DNA of 64,000 nucleotides from Bacillus sp. Marseille-P3661 (GCF_900240995.1 NZ_LT965953.1:889303-953302); one strand, 5' to 3'; shown: positions 8,384 to 18,663, numbered from the stretch's first letter. A program made the numbers and translations. Notes: a model not told the origin generated them from the sequence alone.

Positions 8384-10582
8384 ATGGCAAATGAACAAGT
8401 ACTCACAATTGAACACGTAATAGAACTTGCAAGCCGCTACCTTTCTGATGAAGATGTAGCGTTTGTTGAATCTGCTTATAAATATGCTGAGTGGGCACAT
8501 CGCGATCAATACCGCAAGTCAGGGGAACCGTATATCATTCACCCTATACAAGTTGCAGGTATTTTAGCAGAGTTAGAAATGGATCCGGTTACTGTTTCTG
8601 CTGGTTTCTTACACGACGTTGTTGAAGATACGGAAGTAACGTTAAAAGACCTGGAAGATAACTTTAATCATGAAGTTGCTATGCTTGTCGACGGTGTCAC
8701 AAAGTTAGGTAAAATAAAATATAAGTCCAAAGAAGCACAGCAAGCTGAAAACCATCGTAAAATGTTTATTGCTATGGCGCAAGACATTCGGGTCATTTTA
8801 ATTAAACTTGCTGATCGGCTTCATAATATGAGGACTTTAAAACATTTGCCACCAGAAAAGCAACGACGTATTTCAAACGAAACTTTGGAGATTTTTGCTC
8901 CTCTTGCACATCGATTAGGGATTTCCACAATTAAGTGGGAATTAGAAGATACAGCGTTGAGATATTTAAATCCTCAACAATATTATCGTATTGTTAATTT
9001 GATGAAAAATAAACGTGCTGAACGAGAAAATCAAGTACGAGAAGTAATCGCAGAAATACGAAAAAGACTAGAAGAAGTACATTTGGAAGCAGATATCTCT
9101 GGTCGCCCCAAACATATATATAGCATATATCGCAAAATGGCCTTGCAAAATAAACAATTTAATGAAATATATGATCTACTTGCTGTTAGGGTGTTGGTTG
9201 AAAGCATAAAAGATTGCTACGCAGTACTTGGAGTTATTCATACATGCTGGAAACCTATGCCTGGCCGTTTTAAAGATTATATTGCTATGCCAAAGGCAAA
9301 TATGTATCAATCGTTGCATACAACTGTAATTGGTCCCAAAGGTGACCCATTAGAGGTTCAAATTAGAACAACTGAAATGCATCAAATTGCAGAGTATGGG
9401 ATTGCTGCACATTGGGCTTATAAAGAAGGAAAACAAATTCAATCTGATCAGAAGGATCTACAAGAAAAGTTAACTTGGTTCCGTGAAATTTTAGAATGGC
9501 AAAATGATACAAATGATGCCGAAGAATTTATGGAATCATTAAAAATTGATTTGTTCTCTGACATGGTTTTTGTTTTCACGCCTAAAGGTGATGTATACGA
9601 ATTACCAAGAGGCTCCGTACCGATTGATTTTTCGTATCGTGTTCATACTGAAATTGGCAATAAGACGATTGGGGCAAAGGTTAACGGAAAAATGGTGCCG
9701 TTAGACTATGTTTTAAAAACGGGTGATATCGTTGAAATATTAACATCTAAACATTCTTATGGACCTTCGCAGGATTGGTTGAAAATTACACAAACCTCTC
9801 AGGCTAAGAATAAAATCAGACAATTCTTCAAGAAACAACGACGAGAAGAAAATGTTGAAAAAGGAAAAGATCTCGTTGAAAAAGAAATATTAAAGCATGA
9901 TATTGAACTTAAGGAAGTTTGTACACCGGATAATTTAAAGAGAGTTGCTGAAAAGTTTAACTTTGCTAACGAAGAAGATATGTATGCTGCCGTTGGCTAT
10001 AATGGTATAACTGCAGCTCAAATTGCTACAAGATTAACCGAGAAAATCCGTAAAAAACGCGGTCAAGAATTAGAAGCAAAATTGCTAGAAACAGTTTCCG
10101 AAGTAAAAAGTTTACCGCCTAGCAAGAAAAAGGATGCTGGAGTACGTGTAAAGGGAGTAGATAATCTGCTTGTCCGCTTATCCAAATGCTGTAATCCAGT
10201 TCCAGGTGATGATATTGTCGGCTTTATTACAAAGGGTCGCGGAGTTTCTGTTCATCGAGCTGATTGTCCTAATATTCACACAGAAGAAGCAAAAGAACGG
10301 TTACTTCCTGTAGAATGGGAAGGCGGGGGTGATGATGGTAAATCATATAATGTCGATATTGAAATTACTGGTTTTGACCGTCGAGGCCTATTGAATGAAG
10401 TTCTTCAGGTAGTGAACGAAGCTAAAACAAATATAACAGCCGTTTCTGGAAGAACAGATCGCAATAAAATGGTGACCATTAATATGTCGATTTCGATCCG
10501 AAATGTAAACCATTTACAAAAAATAGCTGATAGAATCAAGCAAATCTCTGACGTTTACGCTGTGCGAAGAATTATGCAGTAG
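8384..10582 (+). CDS. relA: Bifunctional (p)ppGpp synthetase/hydrolase RelA
   Basis: A 732-residue long RSH enzyme that makes and degrades (p)ppGpp in the stringent response. Domains in order: HD hydrolase (about 45-150, with HPIQVAGIL and FLHDVVEDT), synthetase (about 235-350, with GRFKDYIAMPKANMYQSLH), TGS (about 390-450), a zinc-finger/RIS region with LSKCCNPVPGDDIVG and HRADCPN, and a C-terminal ACT domain beginning near 660. Hydrolase and synthetase residues both look intact, so it should be bifunctional. Ribosome site TTAGGGTG precedes the ATG. It lies between apt and dtd, as in B. subtilis. Confidence 0.97.
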   Translation: MANEQVLTIEHVIELASRYLSDEDVAFVESAYKYAEWAHRDQYRKSGEPYIIHPIQVAGILAELEMDPVTVSAGFLHDVVEDTEVTLKDLEDNFNHEVAMLVDGVTKLGKIKYKSKEAQQAENHRKMFIAMAQDIRVILIKLADRLHNMRTLKHLPPEKQRRISNETLEIFAPLAHRLGISTIKWELEDTALRYLNPQQYYRIVNLMKNKRAERENQVREVIAEIRKRLEEVHLEADISGRPKHIYSIYRKMALQNKQFNEIYDLLAVRVLVESIKDCYAVLGVIHTCWKPMPGRFKDYIAMPKANMYQSLHTTVIGPKGDPLEVQIRTTEMHQIAEYGIAAHWAYKEGKQIQSDQKDLQEKLTWFREILEWQNDTNDAEEFMESLKIDLFSDMVFVFTPKGDVYELPRGSVPIDFSYRVHTEIGNKTIGAKVNGKMVPLDYVLKTGDIVEILTSKHSYGPSQDWLKITQTSQAKNKIRQFFKKQRREENVEKGKDLVEKEILKHDIELKEVCTPDNLKRVAEKFNFANEEDMYAAVGYNGITAAQIATRLTEKIRKKRGQELEAKLLETVSEVKSLPPSKKKDAGVRVKGVDNLLVRLSKCCNPVPGDDIVGFITKGRGVSVHRADCPNIHTEEAKERLLPVEWEGGGDDGKSYNVDIEITGFDRRGLLNEVLQVVNEAKTNITAVSGRTDRNKMVTINMSISIRNVNHLQKIADRIKQISDVYAVRRIMQ

Positions 10583-10608
10583 CATTGATTTTTAATACCT
10601 TGAAGTAG

Positions 10609-10648
10609 TAGCATAGAGGACGAGTTAAGCCCTCTATGCTATTTTTTA
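10609..10648 (+). terminator. Rho-independent terminator after relA
   Basis: An 11-bp perfect stem, TAGCATAGAGG (10609-10619) with CCTCTATGCTA (10631-10641), followed by TTTTTT. It implies that dtd is at least partly transcribed by read-through or from its own promoter. Confidence 0.85.
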
Positions 10649-10707
10649 TACTTTAAGTAACTTTTAAAGTTCTAATAAGACATAAAATTGAAAGTGAGGA
10701 AAGTATT

Positions 10708-11148
10708 TTGCGAGTTGTTGTACAAAGATCCAAGCAAGCCAAAGTAGAAGTTAATGGTGAAATTACTGGCCAAATAGCATCCGGTTTAGTTCTCTTAGTA
10801 GGAATTACACATAGTGATACAGATGCAGATATTCAATTTACAGCTGATAAGATTTGTAATTTACGAATCTTTGAAGACGACCTAGGAAAAATGAATCTTT
10901 CTTTGTTGGATGTAGGAGGTGAAATATTATCTGTTTCACAATTTACTTTGTATGGGGACTGCAGGAAAGGGAGAAGGCCTAACTTTATGGAAGCAGCAAA
11001 GCCCGAATTTGCGAATGAATTATATGAAAAATTTAATGAAGAGCTACGCTCCAAAGGTGTTAAGGTTGAAACCGGACTATTTGGAGCTATGATGGATGTA
11101 TCTTTAACGAATGATGGGCCTGTGACGTTGATTATTGAAAGTAAGTAG
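10708..11148 (+). CDS. dtd: D-aminoacyl-tRNA deacylase
   Basis: A 146-residue enzyme that hydrolyses D-aminoacyl-tRNAs (and Gly-tRNA-Ala) so that D-amino acids are recycled. The family signature [17 protein letters not shown] and the cross-subunit Gly-cisPro motif in [14 protein letters not shown] are both present. The start is TTG at 10708, preceded by AGTGAGGA, giving [15 protein letters not shown] as in homologues. The length is normal. It is the last gene before the first 52-bp repeat array. Confidence 0.96.
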   Translation: MRVVVQRSKQAKVEVNGEITGQIASGLVLLVGITHSDTDADIQFTADKICNLRIFEDDLGKMNLSLLDVGGEILSVSQFTLYGDCRKGRRPNFMEAAKPEFANELYEKFNEELRSKGVKVETGLFGAMMDVSLTNDGPVTLIIESK

Positions 11149-11434
11149 GAGTGTAGAGGTGTAGGATGACTGATGCTGCAATGGCTATGATAGTAGCCAG
11201 CTGCTGATATCGATAACAGGAAAGGTGTGCCTGTGGTAATCAGAGCATTGGTCTGATAACAGTAAAAGAGCAAGGAAATAGAAGTAGCCATCGGATTACC
11301 AAGAAAATATGCTCGCTTAATTTAGAGAATAAGTTGATGCTGTAAAGAAGTAAAGCAGTGGTAATGGTATCCAGAAAGATGGTATATCTTTGAAAAGTAA
11401 AGAAGGCAATAGGTTTGGGCCTGATTCAATGTAT
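11149..11434. other. Intergenic stretch without recognisable gene
   Basis: About 290 bases between dtd and the first repeat array. I see no gene with a credible start and ribosome site, no terminator with a T-run, and no structured RNA that I recognise. Confidence 0.5.
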
Positions 11435-12378
11435 GGAGCTCTAAACGTTACCGCAAGAGAGGTTTTCTAGAGTTATGGTAACGAATAGCAGCTAAACGTT
11501 ACCGCAAAAGCGTTATTTCAACGTTAATGGTAACGAATAGGAGCTAATCGTTACCGCAAGAGAGGTTTTTCTAGAGTTATGGTAACGAATAGGAGCTAAA
11601 CGTTACCGTAAAAGCGTTATTTCAACGTTAATGGTAACGAATAGGAGCTAAACGTTACCGCAAAAGCGTTATTTCAACGTTAATGGTAACGAATAGGAGC
11701 TAAACGTTACCGCAAAAGCGTTATTTCAACGTTAATGGTAACGAATAGGAGCTAATCGTTACTGCAAAAGCGTTATTTCAACGTTAATGGTAACGAATAG
11801 GAGCTAATCGTTACCGCAAAAGCATATTTCCAACGTTAATGGTAATGAATAGGAGCTAAACGTTACCGCAACAGAGGTTTTTCTAGAGTTATGGTAACGA
11901 ATAGGAGCTAATCGTTACCGCAAGAGCCTTTTTTCAACGTTAATGGTAACGAATAGGAGCTAAACGTTACCGCAAAAGCATATTTCCAACGTTAATGGTA
12001 ACGATTAGCAGCTAAACGTTACCGCAAGAGCCTTATTTCAACGTTAATGGTAACGAATAGGAGCTAAACGTTACCGCAAAAGCGTTATTTCAACGTTAAT
12101 GGTAACGAATAGGAGCTAAACGTTACCGCAAGAGCCTTTTTTCAACGTTAATGGTAACGAATAGGAGCTAAACGTTACCGCAACAGAGGTTTTTCTAGAG
12201 TTATGGTAACGAATAGGAGCTAAACGTTACCGTAAAAGCGTTATTTCAACGTTAATGGTAACGAATAGGAGCTAAACGTTACCTCGACAGAGGTTTTTCT
12301 ACGTTTAAGGTAACGAATAACACCTATTCGTCACTGCAAAGGTCTCTAAATTGAGTTTAAGGTAACGATTAGATACTA
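11435..12378. repeat. Tandem array 1: 19 palindromic units, 52-bp period
   Basis: Each unit is a palindromic core (GGTAACGAATAG, three bases, CTAAACGTTACC or a close variant) followed by a 25-base linker. Cores recur at 11436, 11488, 11540, 11592 and so on every 52 bases to 12372. Only the first interval deviates (51). Linkers come in at least four types (beginning GCAAAAGCGTTATTTC, GCAAGAGAGGTTTTTC, GCAAAAGCATATTTCC, GCAAGAGCCTTTTTTC), shuffled along the array and almost always 25 bases long. The last units are degenerate, with one copy carrying a more perfect CGAATA/TATTCG core; weak remnants run to about 12435. It lies between the convergent genes dtd and yrvJ. The linkers repeat, so it is not CRISPR. 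Confidence 0.9.
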
Positions 12379-12522
12379 TTGTAGGGCTTTGCCTTTGTTT
12401 TCAAGCGAGAATAAGCTCTAATCGTTAACAGTATCTTTTTTCGACTTGTCATATTTCAAATTGCTCTCATTCTACGCAACCTATTAATACCACAATAGTA
12501 ATGGCATTACCTAATATTTTTT

Positions 12523-12566
12523 ATGAAAAAAACGCCCTTCACCGAAACTATGAAGGGCGTTTTAAT
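12523..12566 (-). terminator. Rho-independent terminator of the amidase gene
   Basis: A 13-bp stem, AAAACGCCCTTCA (12529-12541) with TGAAGGGCGTTTT (12551-12563), 20 bases past the minus-strand stop. The A-run at 12523-12531 gives a T-run on the minus strand. Confidence 0.85.
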
Positions 12567-12583
12567 ATACTGTCACTTTATAC

Positions 12584-14365
12584 TTAATTTTTATCCTTGA
12601 AATATTGTGCCAACCCGGTATAGATTGCTTGTGTGGCTTTTTCTTGATAGCTGTCTGTATTAACGATATATTCTTCGCGCTGATTTGAAAGAAAACCTAG
12701 TTCTAGTAAAACAGAAGGCTGCTTATTTTCTCTAATTACGCTGTAGTTACCATATTTCGCTTTACGATCAGTAAGATTTGTTGACTTAATAAGCTCCGCC
12801 TGGATTTTGTTAGCCAAGGGTAAGTCTGTACTTTCATTATAGTAGAAGCTGCTTACTCCATTTACGGACGATGTTGTTGTACTATCATAATGTAAACTGA
12901 TAAATGCATCCGCATTGTAATAATGTGAGATACTCACTCGATAATTTAGTGTAATGTAGCGGTCATCACTGCGAGTCATAATTACCTTTGCGCCTGCCGC
13001 TTTAAGCTTTTCAGTTAATAGTTTTCCGGTTTTTAATGTTAAATTTTTTTCATGCGTACCGGAAACACCGGTCGTACCATTATCGCGGCCACCATGCCCA
13101 GGATCGATAATAATTGTCTTACCTTTTAAATATTGTTCCATACCTGGCTTTTGAACGCTTGGAATTTGTCCACTAGTTGATACAATCCACCCTGCAAGAA
13201 ATGCTCTTCGTTTGTCCGGCAGTTCGACTTCAAACCAATCGCCTACTTGGTTTACAATTGGAAAACGATCACCTTGATCTGCTCTTGTTACAACCTCAGT
13301 TAAAGTAGTCGGTTGTTCCCTCAGATTTGTTCCGTCGTGTAAAATCGTTACATAAGGGATATTTTCAATATCTTTATGTTCAGCTAGATCAGTTGATTCG
13401 TTAATTAACTTTATATATGTACTAGAAATCCAACCTGTTGTATTTTGAACTGAGATTTTATACCAATTATTGTTTTCCGCTAAGATTTGGACTACTTCAT
13501 CTTGTTTTATTTTAGTTAGAATTTTACTATTAAGATCAGGGCTTGTACGAACATTTAAACTAGTTGCTGTAATTTTGCCTTTTTTAAAATCACCATTTTT
13601 TTCCTGAAACTGGTCGGGTGGAGCCTTCTTTTCGTCAACAGAAGTATCTTCTTTAGAAACAAATTCCCCTGCAATCCAGCCTTTGCTGTTTTCAAAGATA
13701 ACCTCGTACCAACCATCTTTAATATTAGTAAAAGTTACAGAATCGCCTTTTACTAATTTCCCGATTACTTCTGAATTTGTAGATGGTGCACTACGAACAT
13801 TCAAAATAGTAGCTTGAATTGTACCTCTATTTGCAGGTTGTTCCTCAGTTTTTGTGCTTGCTTCCTTCCCATTTACAGTTTTTATAAATTGCGATGAAAC
13901 CCATGCTTCTTTTCCTTTGTACTCAATTTTTATCCAAGTATCATTCTCAGTAAGTTTTTTATATCGCTCATTTGGATAGATGTAACCAATGGTTTGAAAA
14001 GATGTACCTGGGCCTGTTCTAACTCTTAATCCATCTACCGTTGATGAAACAGAATGGCCAGTTGCTATATTTTGTTGTTTTTCTGAAATAAGCCAATTCG
14101 CTACCCAACCAGTTTTTGAGTTTTTAAGTCTAAGCTGTACCCATTCTCGTTCCTTGCTAATAATTTCATACTCCTCGCCTTTTAGGATAGTAGTAGTAAC
14201 GTTATGATTAATGCCGGGTCCACTTCTTACGTTCAACTTATTCACTTTAACAGTTGCAAAAGCAGTTTCGGCAATCGCTTTATCAATGTGAAGTAACGAG
14301 AGGTTAGAGAATATAAGCATAAGTATAAGTACTAACTTATAGGTAGAATTCTTTATAGGAATCAT
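12584..14365 (-). CDS. Secreted N-acetylmuramoyl-L-alanine amidase with five SH3b repeats (YrvJ-like)
   Basis: A 593-residue exported cell-wall hydrolase. A signal peptide (about 1-32, ending near AIAETA) is followed by five bacterial SH3 repeats at about 37-95, 105-163, 180-238, 262-320 and 340-398. Four carry LNVRSGPG-like motifs and the fifth is divergent (TNLREQP). The C-terminal Amidase_3 domain (about 415-593) shows the zinc and catalytic residues in IIDPGHGG, HEKNLTL, SLHYDS and LLELGFLSN. It cleaves the amide bond between muramic acid and the stem peptide. Ribosome site GAGGAGGTTCC lies upstream. B. subtilis yrvJ holds the same place between dtd and hisS, supporting orthology. Confidence 0.92.
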   Translation of the reverse strand: MIPIKNSTYKLVLILMLIFSNLSLLHIDKAIAETAFATVKVNKLNVRSGPGINHNVTTTILKGEEYEIISKEREWVQLRLKNSKTGWVANWLISEKQQNIATGHSVSSTVDGLRVRTGPGTSFQTIGYIYPNERYKKLTENDTWIKIEYKGKEAWVSSQFIKTVNGKEASTKTEEQPANRGTIQATILNVRSAPSTNSEVIGKLVKGDSVTFTNIKDGWYEVIFENSKGWIAGEFVSKEDTSVDEKKAPPDQFQEKNGDFKKGKITATSLNVRTSPDLNSKILTKIKQDEVVQILAENNNWYKISVQNTTGWISSTYIKLINESTDLAEHKDIENIPYVTILHDGTNLREQPTTLTEVVTRADQGDRFPIVNQVGDWFEVELPDKRRAFLAGWIVSTSGQIPSVQKPGMEQYLKGKTIIIDPGHGGRDNGTTGVSGTHEKNLTLKTGKLLTEKLKAAGAKVIMTRSDDRYITLNYRVSISHYYNADAFISLHYDSTTTSSVNGVSSFYYNESTDLPLANKIQAELIKSTNLTDRKAKYGNYSVIRENKQPSVLLELGFLSNQREEYIVNTDSYQEKATQAIYTGLAQYFKDKN

Positions 14366-14635
14366 TTGTATGGAACCTCCTCGATCTAGTTTGCTTCAAC
14401 AGGTTGAAGTATAGATTCCAACAATAGGGACTTGTTTTTTGACATGAAAAAATTTCACTTTATACATTAAAAATAATAAGCATACAAAACTAGCCTAACT
14501 TTCTATAACTATTTCGTCAATATTTTTTGAATTCCTTGTCATTTATTGAAATTATTTGCTCTAAAACGGGCAAGATATTAAGAGATTAAAACTTGTAACA
14601 GTAAACGAAAAGAAAGTAGTGAGGAGGAAGAGTAT

Positions 14636-14812
14636 ATGCGTTATAGTGCAAAAGGTGAGATAACAAACAATCCCACAAATCAGTTATTTGGTGTTGATTT
14701 TCATGATTTTATGCAACAGGAAACAGGCTCGAGTAATATGGAGCTAGCTCAAGAGTTTGGAGTTACACTACGGGCTGTTAAAGATATGAAAAAAAGAATT
14801 GGACGGAACTAA
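14636..14812 (+). CDS. Small helix-turn-helix-like protein (YrzK-like)
   Basis: A 58-residue ORF starting MRYSAKGEITNNPTNQ. The ATG has an excellent ribosome site, GTGAGGAGGAAG. The C-terminal half, MELAQEFGVTLRAVKDMKKRIGR, reads as a helix-turn-helix of the sigma-70 region 4 kind. B. subtilis has a small gene, yrzK, at this position between yrvJ and hisS; the identification rests on size, position and the HTH pattern. No function is known to me. It is divergent from the amidase and ends 13 bases before the hisS promoter. Confidence 0.65.
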   Translation: MRYSAKGEITNNPTNQLFGVDFHDFMQQETGSSNMELAQEFGVTLRAVKDMKKRIGRN

Positions 14813-14825
14813 GAAATTTCACATC

Positions 14826-14854
14826 TTGACAAGTTACGTCAACATACGTATGAT
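14826..14854 (+). promoter_or_regulatory. Promoter of the hisS-aspS leader
   Basis: A perfect TTGACA at 14826-14831 and TATGAT at 14849-14854 are 17 bases apart. Transcription would start near 14861, at the 5' end of the T-box leader. Confidence 0.75.
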
Positions 14855-14860
14855 AATATA

Positions 14861-15200
14861 CAATTGAAAAATTTGTAGAAAAGAACCGATGATTGAGAAA
14901 GTAGTTTAGATGACACATGGGTAGAGAGGAGATGCCATAGGCTGAAAGCATTTCTCCATGATGACTGAATGAAGAACACTCATGAGGTTTCACTCTGAAT
15001 GAATATATAGCTAGTTTTACATAAAAAAGTTTATACAATCTAGTTATATTGATTTTTCTGATTTTGCAGAGATCGTAGTAGGAGATGAACGTTTCAGGCG
15101 TTAACTGATCGAGTGGAAACAAATTTTTGTTTCAACTAGGGTGGCACCACGGGATATAACTCCCGTCCCTACTTTTATAGTAGGGGCGGGAGTTTTTTAT
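14861..15200 (+). promoter_or_regulatory. T-box riboswitch controlling hisS-aspS
   Basis: The conserved T-box AGGGTGGCACC lies at 15138-15148. It is followed by the terminator AACTCCCGTCCCTAC/GTAGGGGCGGGAGTT with a T-run (about 15158-15200), so uncharged tRNA would favour the antiterminator. The stem I distal part GGAGATGC/GCATTTCTCC is visible at 14931-14957. A candidate specifier is AACAC at 14975-14979, containing CAC for His. The T-box bulge TGGC, however, should pair with a tRNA whose discriminator base is G, which fits Asp or Asn better than His; see findings. Confidence 0.88.
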
Positions 15201-15305
15201 TTTACTGTCAGTTTTTTTCTTTTTTAGCTGATGGAAAAGCAGTAAGACATGGCTTTCGCCCCAACGACTTGAAGAAATCCAAGTCTATCATAGGAGGAAA
15301 GAGAA

Positions 15306-16574
15306 ATGGCAATTAATATTCCACGCGGTACACAGGATATACTTCCTGGTGTAGTTGAGGATTGGCAATTTGTAGAACAAAAAATGCGTGATATTTGTAA
15401 ACGATACAATTACAGTGAAATTCGCACGCCTGTTTTTGAACAAACGGAGTTGTTTCAAAGAGGTGTAGGTGAAACAACAGATATTGTACAGAAGGAAATG
15501 TATACGTTTGAAGACCGCGGTGGCCGGAGTATGACTCTTCGCCCTGAAGGGACGGCACCAACAGTTCGTTCTTTTGTTGAAAATAAAATGTATGGAGAGC
15601 CTACACAACCTGTAAAACTTTTTTACATAGGACCGATGTTCCGATACGAACGTCCACAAGCAGGAAGGTGGCGTCAATTTGTTCAATTCGGAATCGAAGC
15701 ACTCGGAAGCAATGATCCAGCGGTCGATGCGGAGGTTATTGCCTTAGCAATGGATGTTTATAAAGAGCTGGGACTAAAAAGACTTAAGCTAATCATTAAT
15801 AGCCTTGGTGATTTAGAAAGTAGAAAGAATCATCGCGAAGCACTTATTAATCATTTTAAGCCTAGAATAGAAGAATTCTGTTCTGACTGTCAAAATCGTC
15901 TTGACAAAAATCCAATGCGTATCTTAGATTGTAAAAAAGATCGTGAACATGAATTAATGAACACTGCCCCATCCATTTTAGATTACTTAAATGATGAGTC
16001 TCGAGTCTTTTTTGAAAAGGTAAAGTCGTATTTAACTCAGATGGGTATACAGTATGAAGTAGATCCTAAATTAGTTCGAGGATTAGATTATTATAATCAT
16101 ACAGCATTTGAAATTATGAGTGATGCCGAAGGTTTTGGAGCGATCACAACGTTAAGTGGCGGAGGTCGCTATAATGGGCTTGCTCAAGAAATTGGTGGGC
16201 CAGATACACCTGGAATTGGTTTTGCTCTTAGTATTGAAAGACTTTTGTTAGCTCTAAAAGCGGAAAATATTAGCTTGCCGATTGAAAAAGGACTTGATTG
16301 TTATTTAGTTGCACTAGGTGAAGCTGCAAAGGGTAAAACAACGTCGTTATTATATGAATTAAGGAAAGCGGGTTTCACTGCTGATAAAGACTACCAGGAT
16401 AAAAAATTAAAAGGTCAGTTTAAAACAGCGGACCGACTTCAAGCCAAATTTGTAGCAGTGTTAGGTGATGATGAACTAACAAATAATATTATTAATGTGA
16501 AAAATATGCTTACAGGTAGTCAGGAAGAAGTCCAACTACAAAATTTTGTTGAATACTTATTGGAACGAAGCTAA
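15306..16574 (+). CDS. hisS: Histidyl-tRNA synthetase
   Basis: A 422-residue class II synthetase charging tRNA-His. Motif 2 is in the [15 protein letters not shown] region. The histidine-binding loop [14 protein letters not shown] is near 258-271, [14 protein letters not shown] follows, and motif 3 is [14 protein letters not shown]-terminal anticodon-binding domain completes it. Ribosome site AGGAGGAAAGAG precedes the ATG. It is the first gene of a two-gene operon with aspS behind a T-box leader, as in B. subtilis. No missing motif is apparent. Confidence 0.97.
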   Translation: MAINIPRGTQDILPGVVEDWQFVEQKMRDICKRYNYSEIRTPVFEQTELFQRGVGETTDIVQKEMYTFEDRGGRSMTLRPEGTAPTVRSFVENKMYGEPTQPVKLFYIGPMFRYERPQAGRWRQFVQFGIEALGSNDPAVDAEVIALAMDVYKELGLKRLKLIINSLGDLESRKNHREALINHFKPRIEEFCSDCQNRLDKNPMRILDCKKDREHELMNTAPSILDYLNDESRVFFEKVKSYLTQMGIQYEVDPKLVRGLDYYNHTAFEIMSDAEGFGAITTLSGGGRYNGLAQEIGGPDTPGIGFALSIERLLLALKAENISLPIEKGLDCYLVALGEAAKGKTTSLLYELRKAGFTADKDYQDKKLKGQFKTADRLQAKFVAVLGDDELTNNIINVKNMLTGSQEEVQLQNFVEYLLERS

Positions 16575-16595
16575 AAGGAATTGGGAGGAAATAAA

Positions 16596-18365
16596 ATGAC
16601 AACATTAGGAAGAAGTCATTATTGTGGAGAATTACGTGAATCACATGTTGAAGAAACAGTTCAATTAAAAGGTTGGGTACAAAAGCGCCGTGATTTAGGC
16701 GGTCTAATTTTTATTGATTTGCGAGATCGTACTGGTATCGTACAAGTTGTTTTTAGCCCAGAGGTATCAGGGGAAGCTATAAAGACTGCAGATAGAGCTA
16801 GAAGTGAGTTTGTATTAGATATTAAAGGTAAGGTCGTTAAACGTGCAGAAGGAACATACAATAACAACATTCCAACGGGTACTATTGAAGTCCAAGCACA
16901 TGAAGTTACGATTATGAATGCTTCAAAGACACCACCATTCATGATTGAAGATAAAGTAGATGCATCAGAGGAATTACGTCTAAAATATCGTTATCTAGAT
17001 TTACGTCGTCCTGAGATGTTTAAAACATTACAAATGCGGGCTCATGTAACGAAAACTATTCGTAACTTCTTAGAAGATAATGGATTTTTAGATATAGAAA
17101 CACCGATGTTAACAAAAAGTACGCCTGAAGGTGCACGTGACTATTTAGTTCCAAGTCGTGTGCATGAGGGACAGTTTTATGCATTACCACAATCACCGCA
17201 ATTATTTAAACAATTGTTAATGGTTTCAGGCTTTGAACGCTATTATCAAGTTGCACGTTGCTTTAGAGATGAGGATCTTCGTGCTGATCGTCAACCTGAA
17301 TTTACTCAAATAGATATAGAAACATCTTTTATGGATAAAGAAGATTTACTTGCACTAACAGAGCAAATGATGGTTATTGTACTTGAAACTGTAAAAGGAA
17401 TTAAAATAGAAACGCCATTCCCTCGTATGACATATGATGATGCTATGGCACGTTATGGATCAGATAAGCCTGACACACGTTTTGGCATGGAGCTAGTTGA
17501 AATATCAGAGCTTGTTAAGGAAACTGATTTCAAAGTATTTGCAAATGCTGTTTCTAGCGGCGGCCAGGTTAAGGCAATTAATGTAAAAGGTGCTGCAGAA
17601 AAATATTCTCGTAAGGATATCGACGGCTTAACAGAATATGTAAGTCGTTATGGGGCAAAAGGGTTAGCGTGGTTCAAAGTAGAAGAAGATGGCTTAAAAG
17701 GACCGATTGCAAAGTTCTTTGATGAAAGCCAACAACAGGCGATTCAAGCTGTACTTGAAACTGAAGTAGGTGATTTAATCCTTTGTGTAGCCGATTCAAA
17801 GGCAGTTGTTGCAGATAGTTTAGGCGCACTTCGTGTTAAATTAGGAAAAGATCTAAAGTTAATCGATGAATCGAAATTTAACTTCTTGTGGATTACTGAT
17901 TGGCCATTATTAGAATTTGATCCAGAAGCGGGCCGTTATTTTGCAGCGCATCATCCATTTACAATGCCTGTCCGTGAAGATTTGGAATTATTGGATTCTC
18001 AACCTAGTGCAGTACGTGCACAGGCATATGACTTAGTATTAAATGGTTATGAGCTTGGTGGTGGATCTTCACGTATTTACGAGCGTGATATTCAAGAAAA
18101 AATGTTAAAAGTTTTGGGTATGCCAGAAGATGAAGCGCGTGAGCAATTTGGTTTCTTATTAGATGCTTTTGAATATGGAACACCTCCACATGGTGGAATT
18201 GCACTAGGTTTAGACCGTTTTGTAATGCTTTTAGCTGGTCGTACGAACCTCCGTGATACAATTGCATTCCCGAAAACAGCTAGTGCAAGTGATATCATGA
18301 CAAATGCACCAAGTCATGTAAGTCATGACCAATTGCTAGAACTAAATTTACAAGTACGTCTTTAA
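16596..18365 (+). CDS. aspS: Aspartyl-tRNA synthetase
   Basis: A 589-residue bacterial-type class IIb synthetase. The N-terminal OB fold binds the anticodon ([19 protein letters not shown]). The catalytic core has [13 protein letters not shown], the motif 2 region [18 protein letters not shown] and motif 3 [19 protein letters not shown] insertion domain (about 290-410) marks it as bacterial. I chose the ATG at 16596, with ribosome site GGGAGG, over the TTG at 16581 that lies upstream of that site. It starts 21 bases after hisS. Whether it also charges tRNA-Asn cannot be read with confidence from sequence. Confidence 0.97.
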   Translation: MTTLGRSHYCGELRESHVEETVQLKGWVQKRRDLGGLIFIDLRDRTGIVQVVFSPEVSGEAIKTADRARSEFVLDIKGKVVKRAEGTYNNNIPTGTIEVQAHEVTIMNASKTPPFMIEDKVDASEELRLKYRYLDLRRPEMFKTLQMRAHVTKTIRNFLEDNGFLDIETPMLTKSTPEGARDYLVPSRVHEGQFYALPQSPQLFKQLLMVSGFERYYQVARCFRDEDLRADRQPEFTQIDIETSFMDKEDLLALTEQMMVIVLETVKGIKIETPFPRMTYDDAMARYGSDKPDTRFGMELVEISELVKETDFKVFANAVSSGGQVKAINVKGAAEKYSRKDIDGLTEYVSRYGAKGLAWFKVEEDGLKGPIAKFFDESQQQAIQAVLETEVGDLILCVADSKAVVADSLGALRVKLGKDLKLIDESKFNFLWITDWPLLEFDPEAGRYFAAHHPFTMPVREDLELLDSQPSAVRAQAYDLVLNGYELGGGSSRIYERDIQEKMLKVLGMPEDEAREQFGFLLDAFEYGTPPHGGIALGLDRFVMLLAGRTNLRDTIAFPKTASASDIMTNAPSHVSHDQLLELNLQVRL

Positions 18366-18403
18366 TATTGTTATTGAATATTAAAGTAACGTATGATAAA
18401 ATT

Positions 18404-18612
18404 ACATTATCAAAAGGTCCTGAAGTGTTAGTTATTTAACCTATTCGTTTTGACCAACATTATAACACTGGGAGCCCGGAGTCTTTAATGATTGTACATG
18501 CCCAAACATTGAGCAGGCATTTGCCGCCAAAGGGACTTACATAACCTAAAGTAGGAGCACCCACCTGCCATGAGCGGGATCAAAACAAAGGACAATGACG
18601 GCACATTGGGAC
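18404..18612 (+). ncRNA. ssrS: 6S RNA (BsrA/6S-1 type)
   Basis: A long rod-like RNA downstream of aspS and upstream of tcdA, the position of bsrA in B. subtilis. The 5' arm AAAGGTCCTGAAGTGTTAG pairs with the 3' arm near GGCACATTGGGACTA (GTCC/GGAC, GTG/CAC). The conserved GGGAGCCCGGAG lies at 18471-18482, within the central region that mimics an open promoter and binds sigma-A RNA polymerase. A promoter, TTGTTA (18368-18373) and TATGAT (18392-18397), lies just upstream. The ends are approximate to about 10 bases. Confidence 0.82.
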
Positions 18613-18630
18613 TACATAATTATTAACTAT

Positions 18631-18663
18631 AAACCCTTAGCATACTTGCTTAGGGTTTTTTAT
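18631..18663 (+). terminator. Terminator after 6S RNA
   Basis: AACCCTTAGC (18632-18641) pairs with GCTTAGGGTT (18648-18657) with one mismatch, followed by a T-run. Confidence 0.8.

Noticed and set aside
10833-11291. Minus-strand open frame of 152 codons across dtd
   Set aside because: It is antisense to a well-supported gene and reads as a shadow of its codon pattern.
11435-12378. CRISPR array
   Set aside because: The repeat/linker layout looks CRISPR-like, but linkers recur as a few shared types, the period is short, the core is a full palindrome with variation, and no cas genes are near. The same applies to the arrays at 46837 and 58778.
14778-15122. Minus-strand open frame of 114 codons before hisS
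   Set aside because: It lies over the T-box leader, has no ribosome site and no credible protein features.
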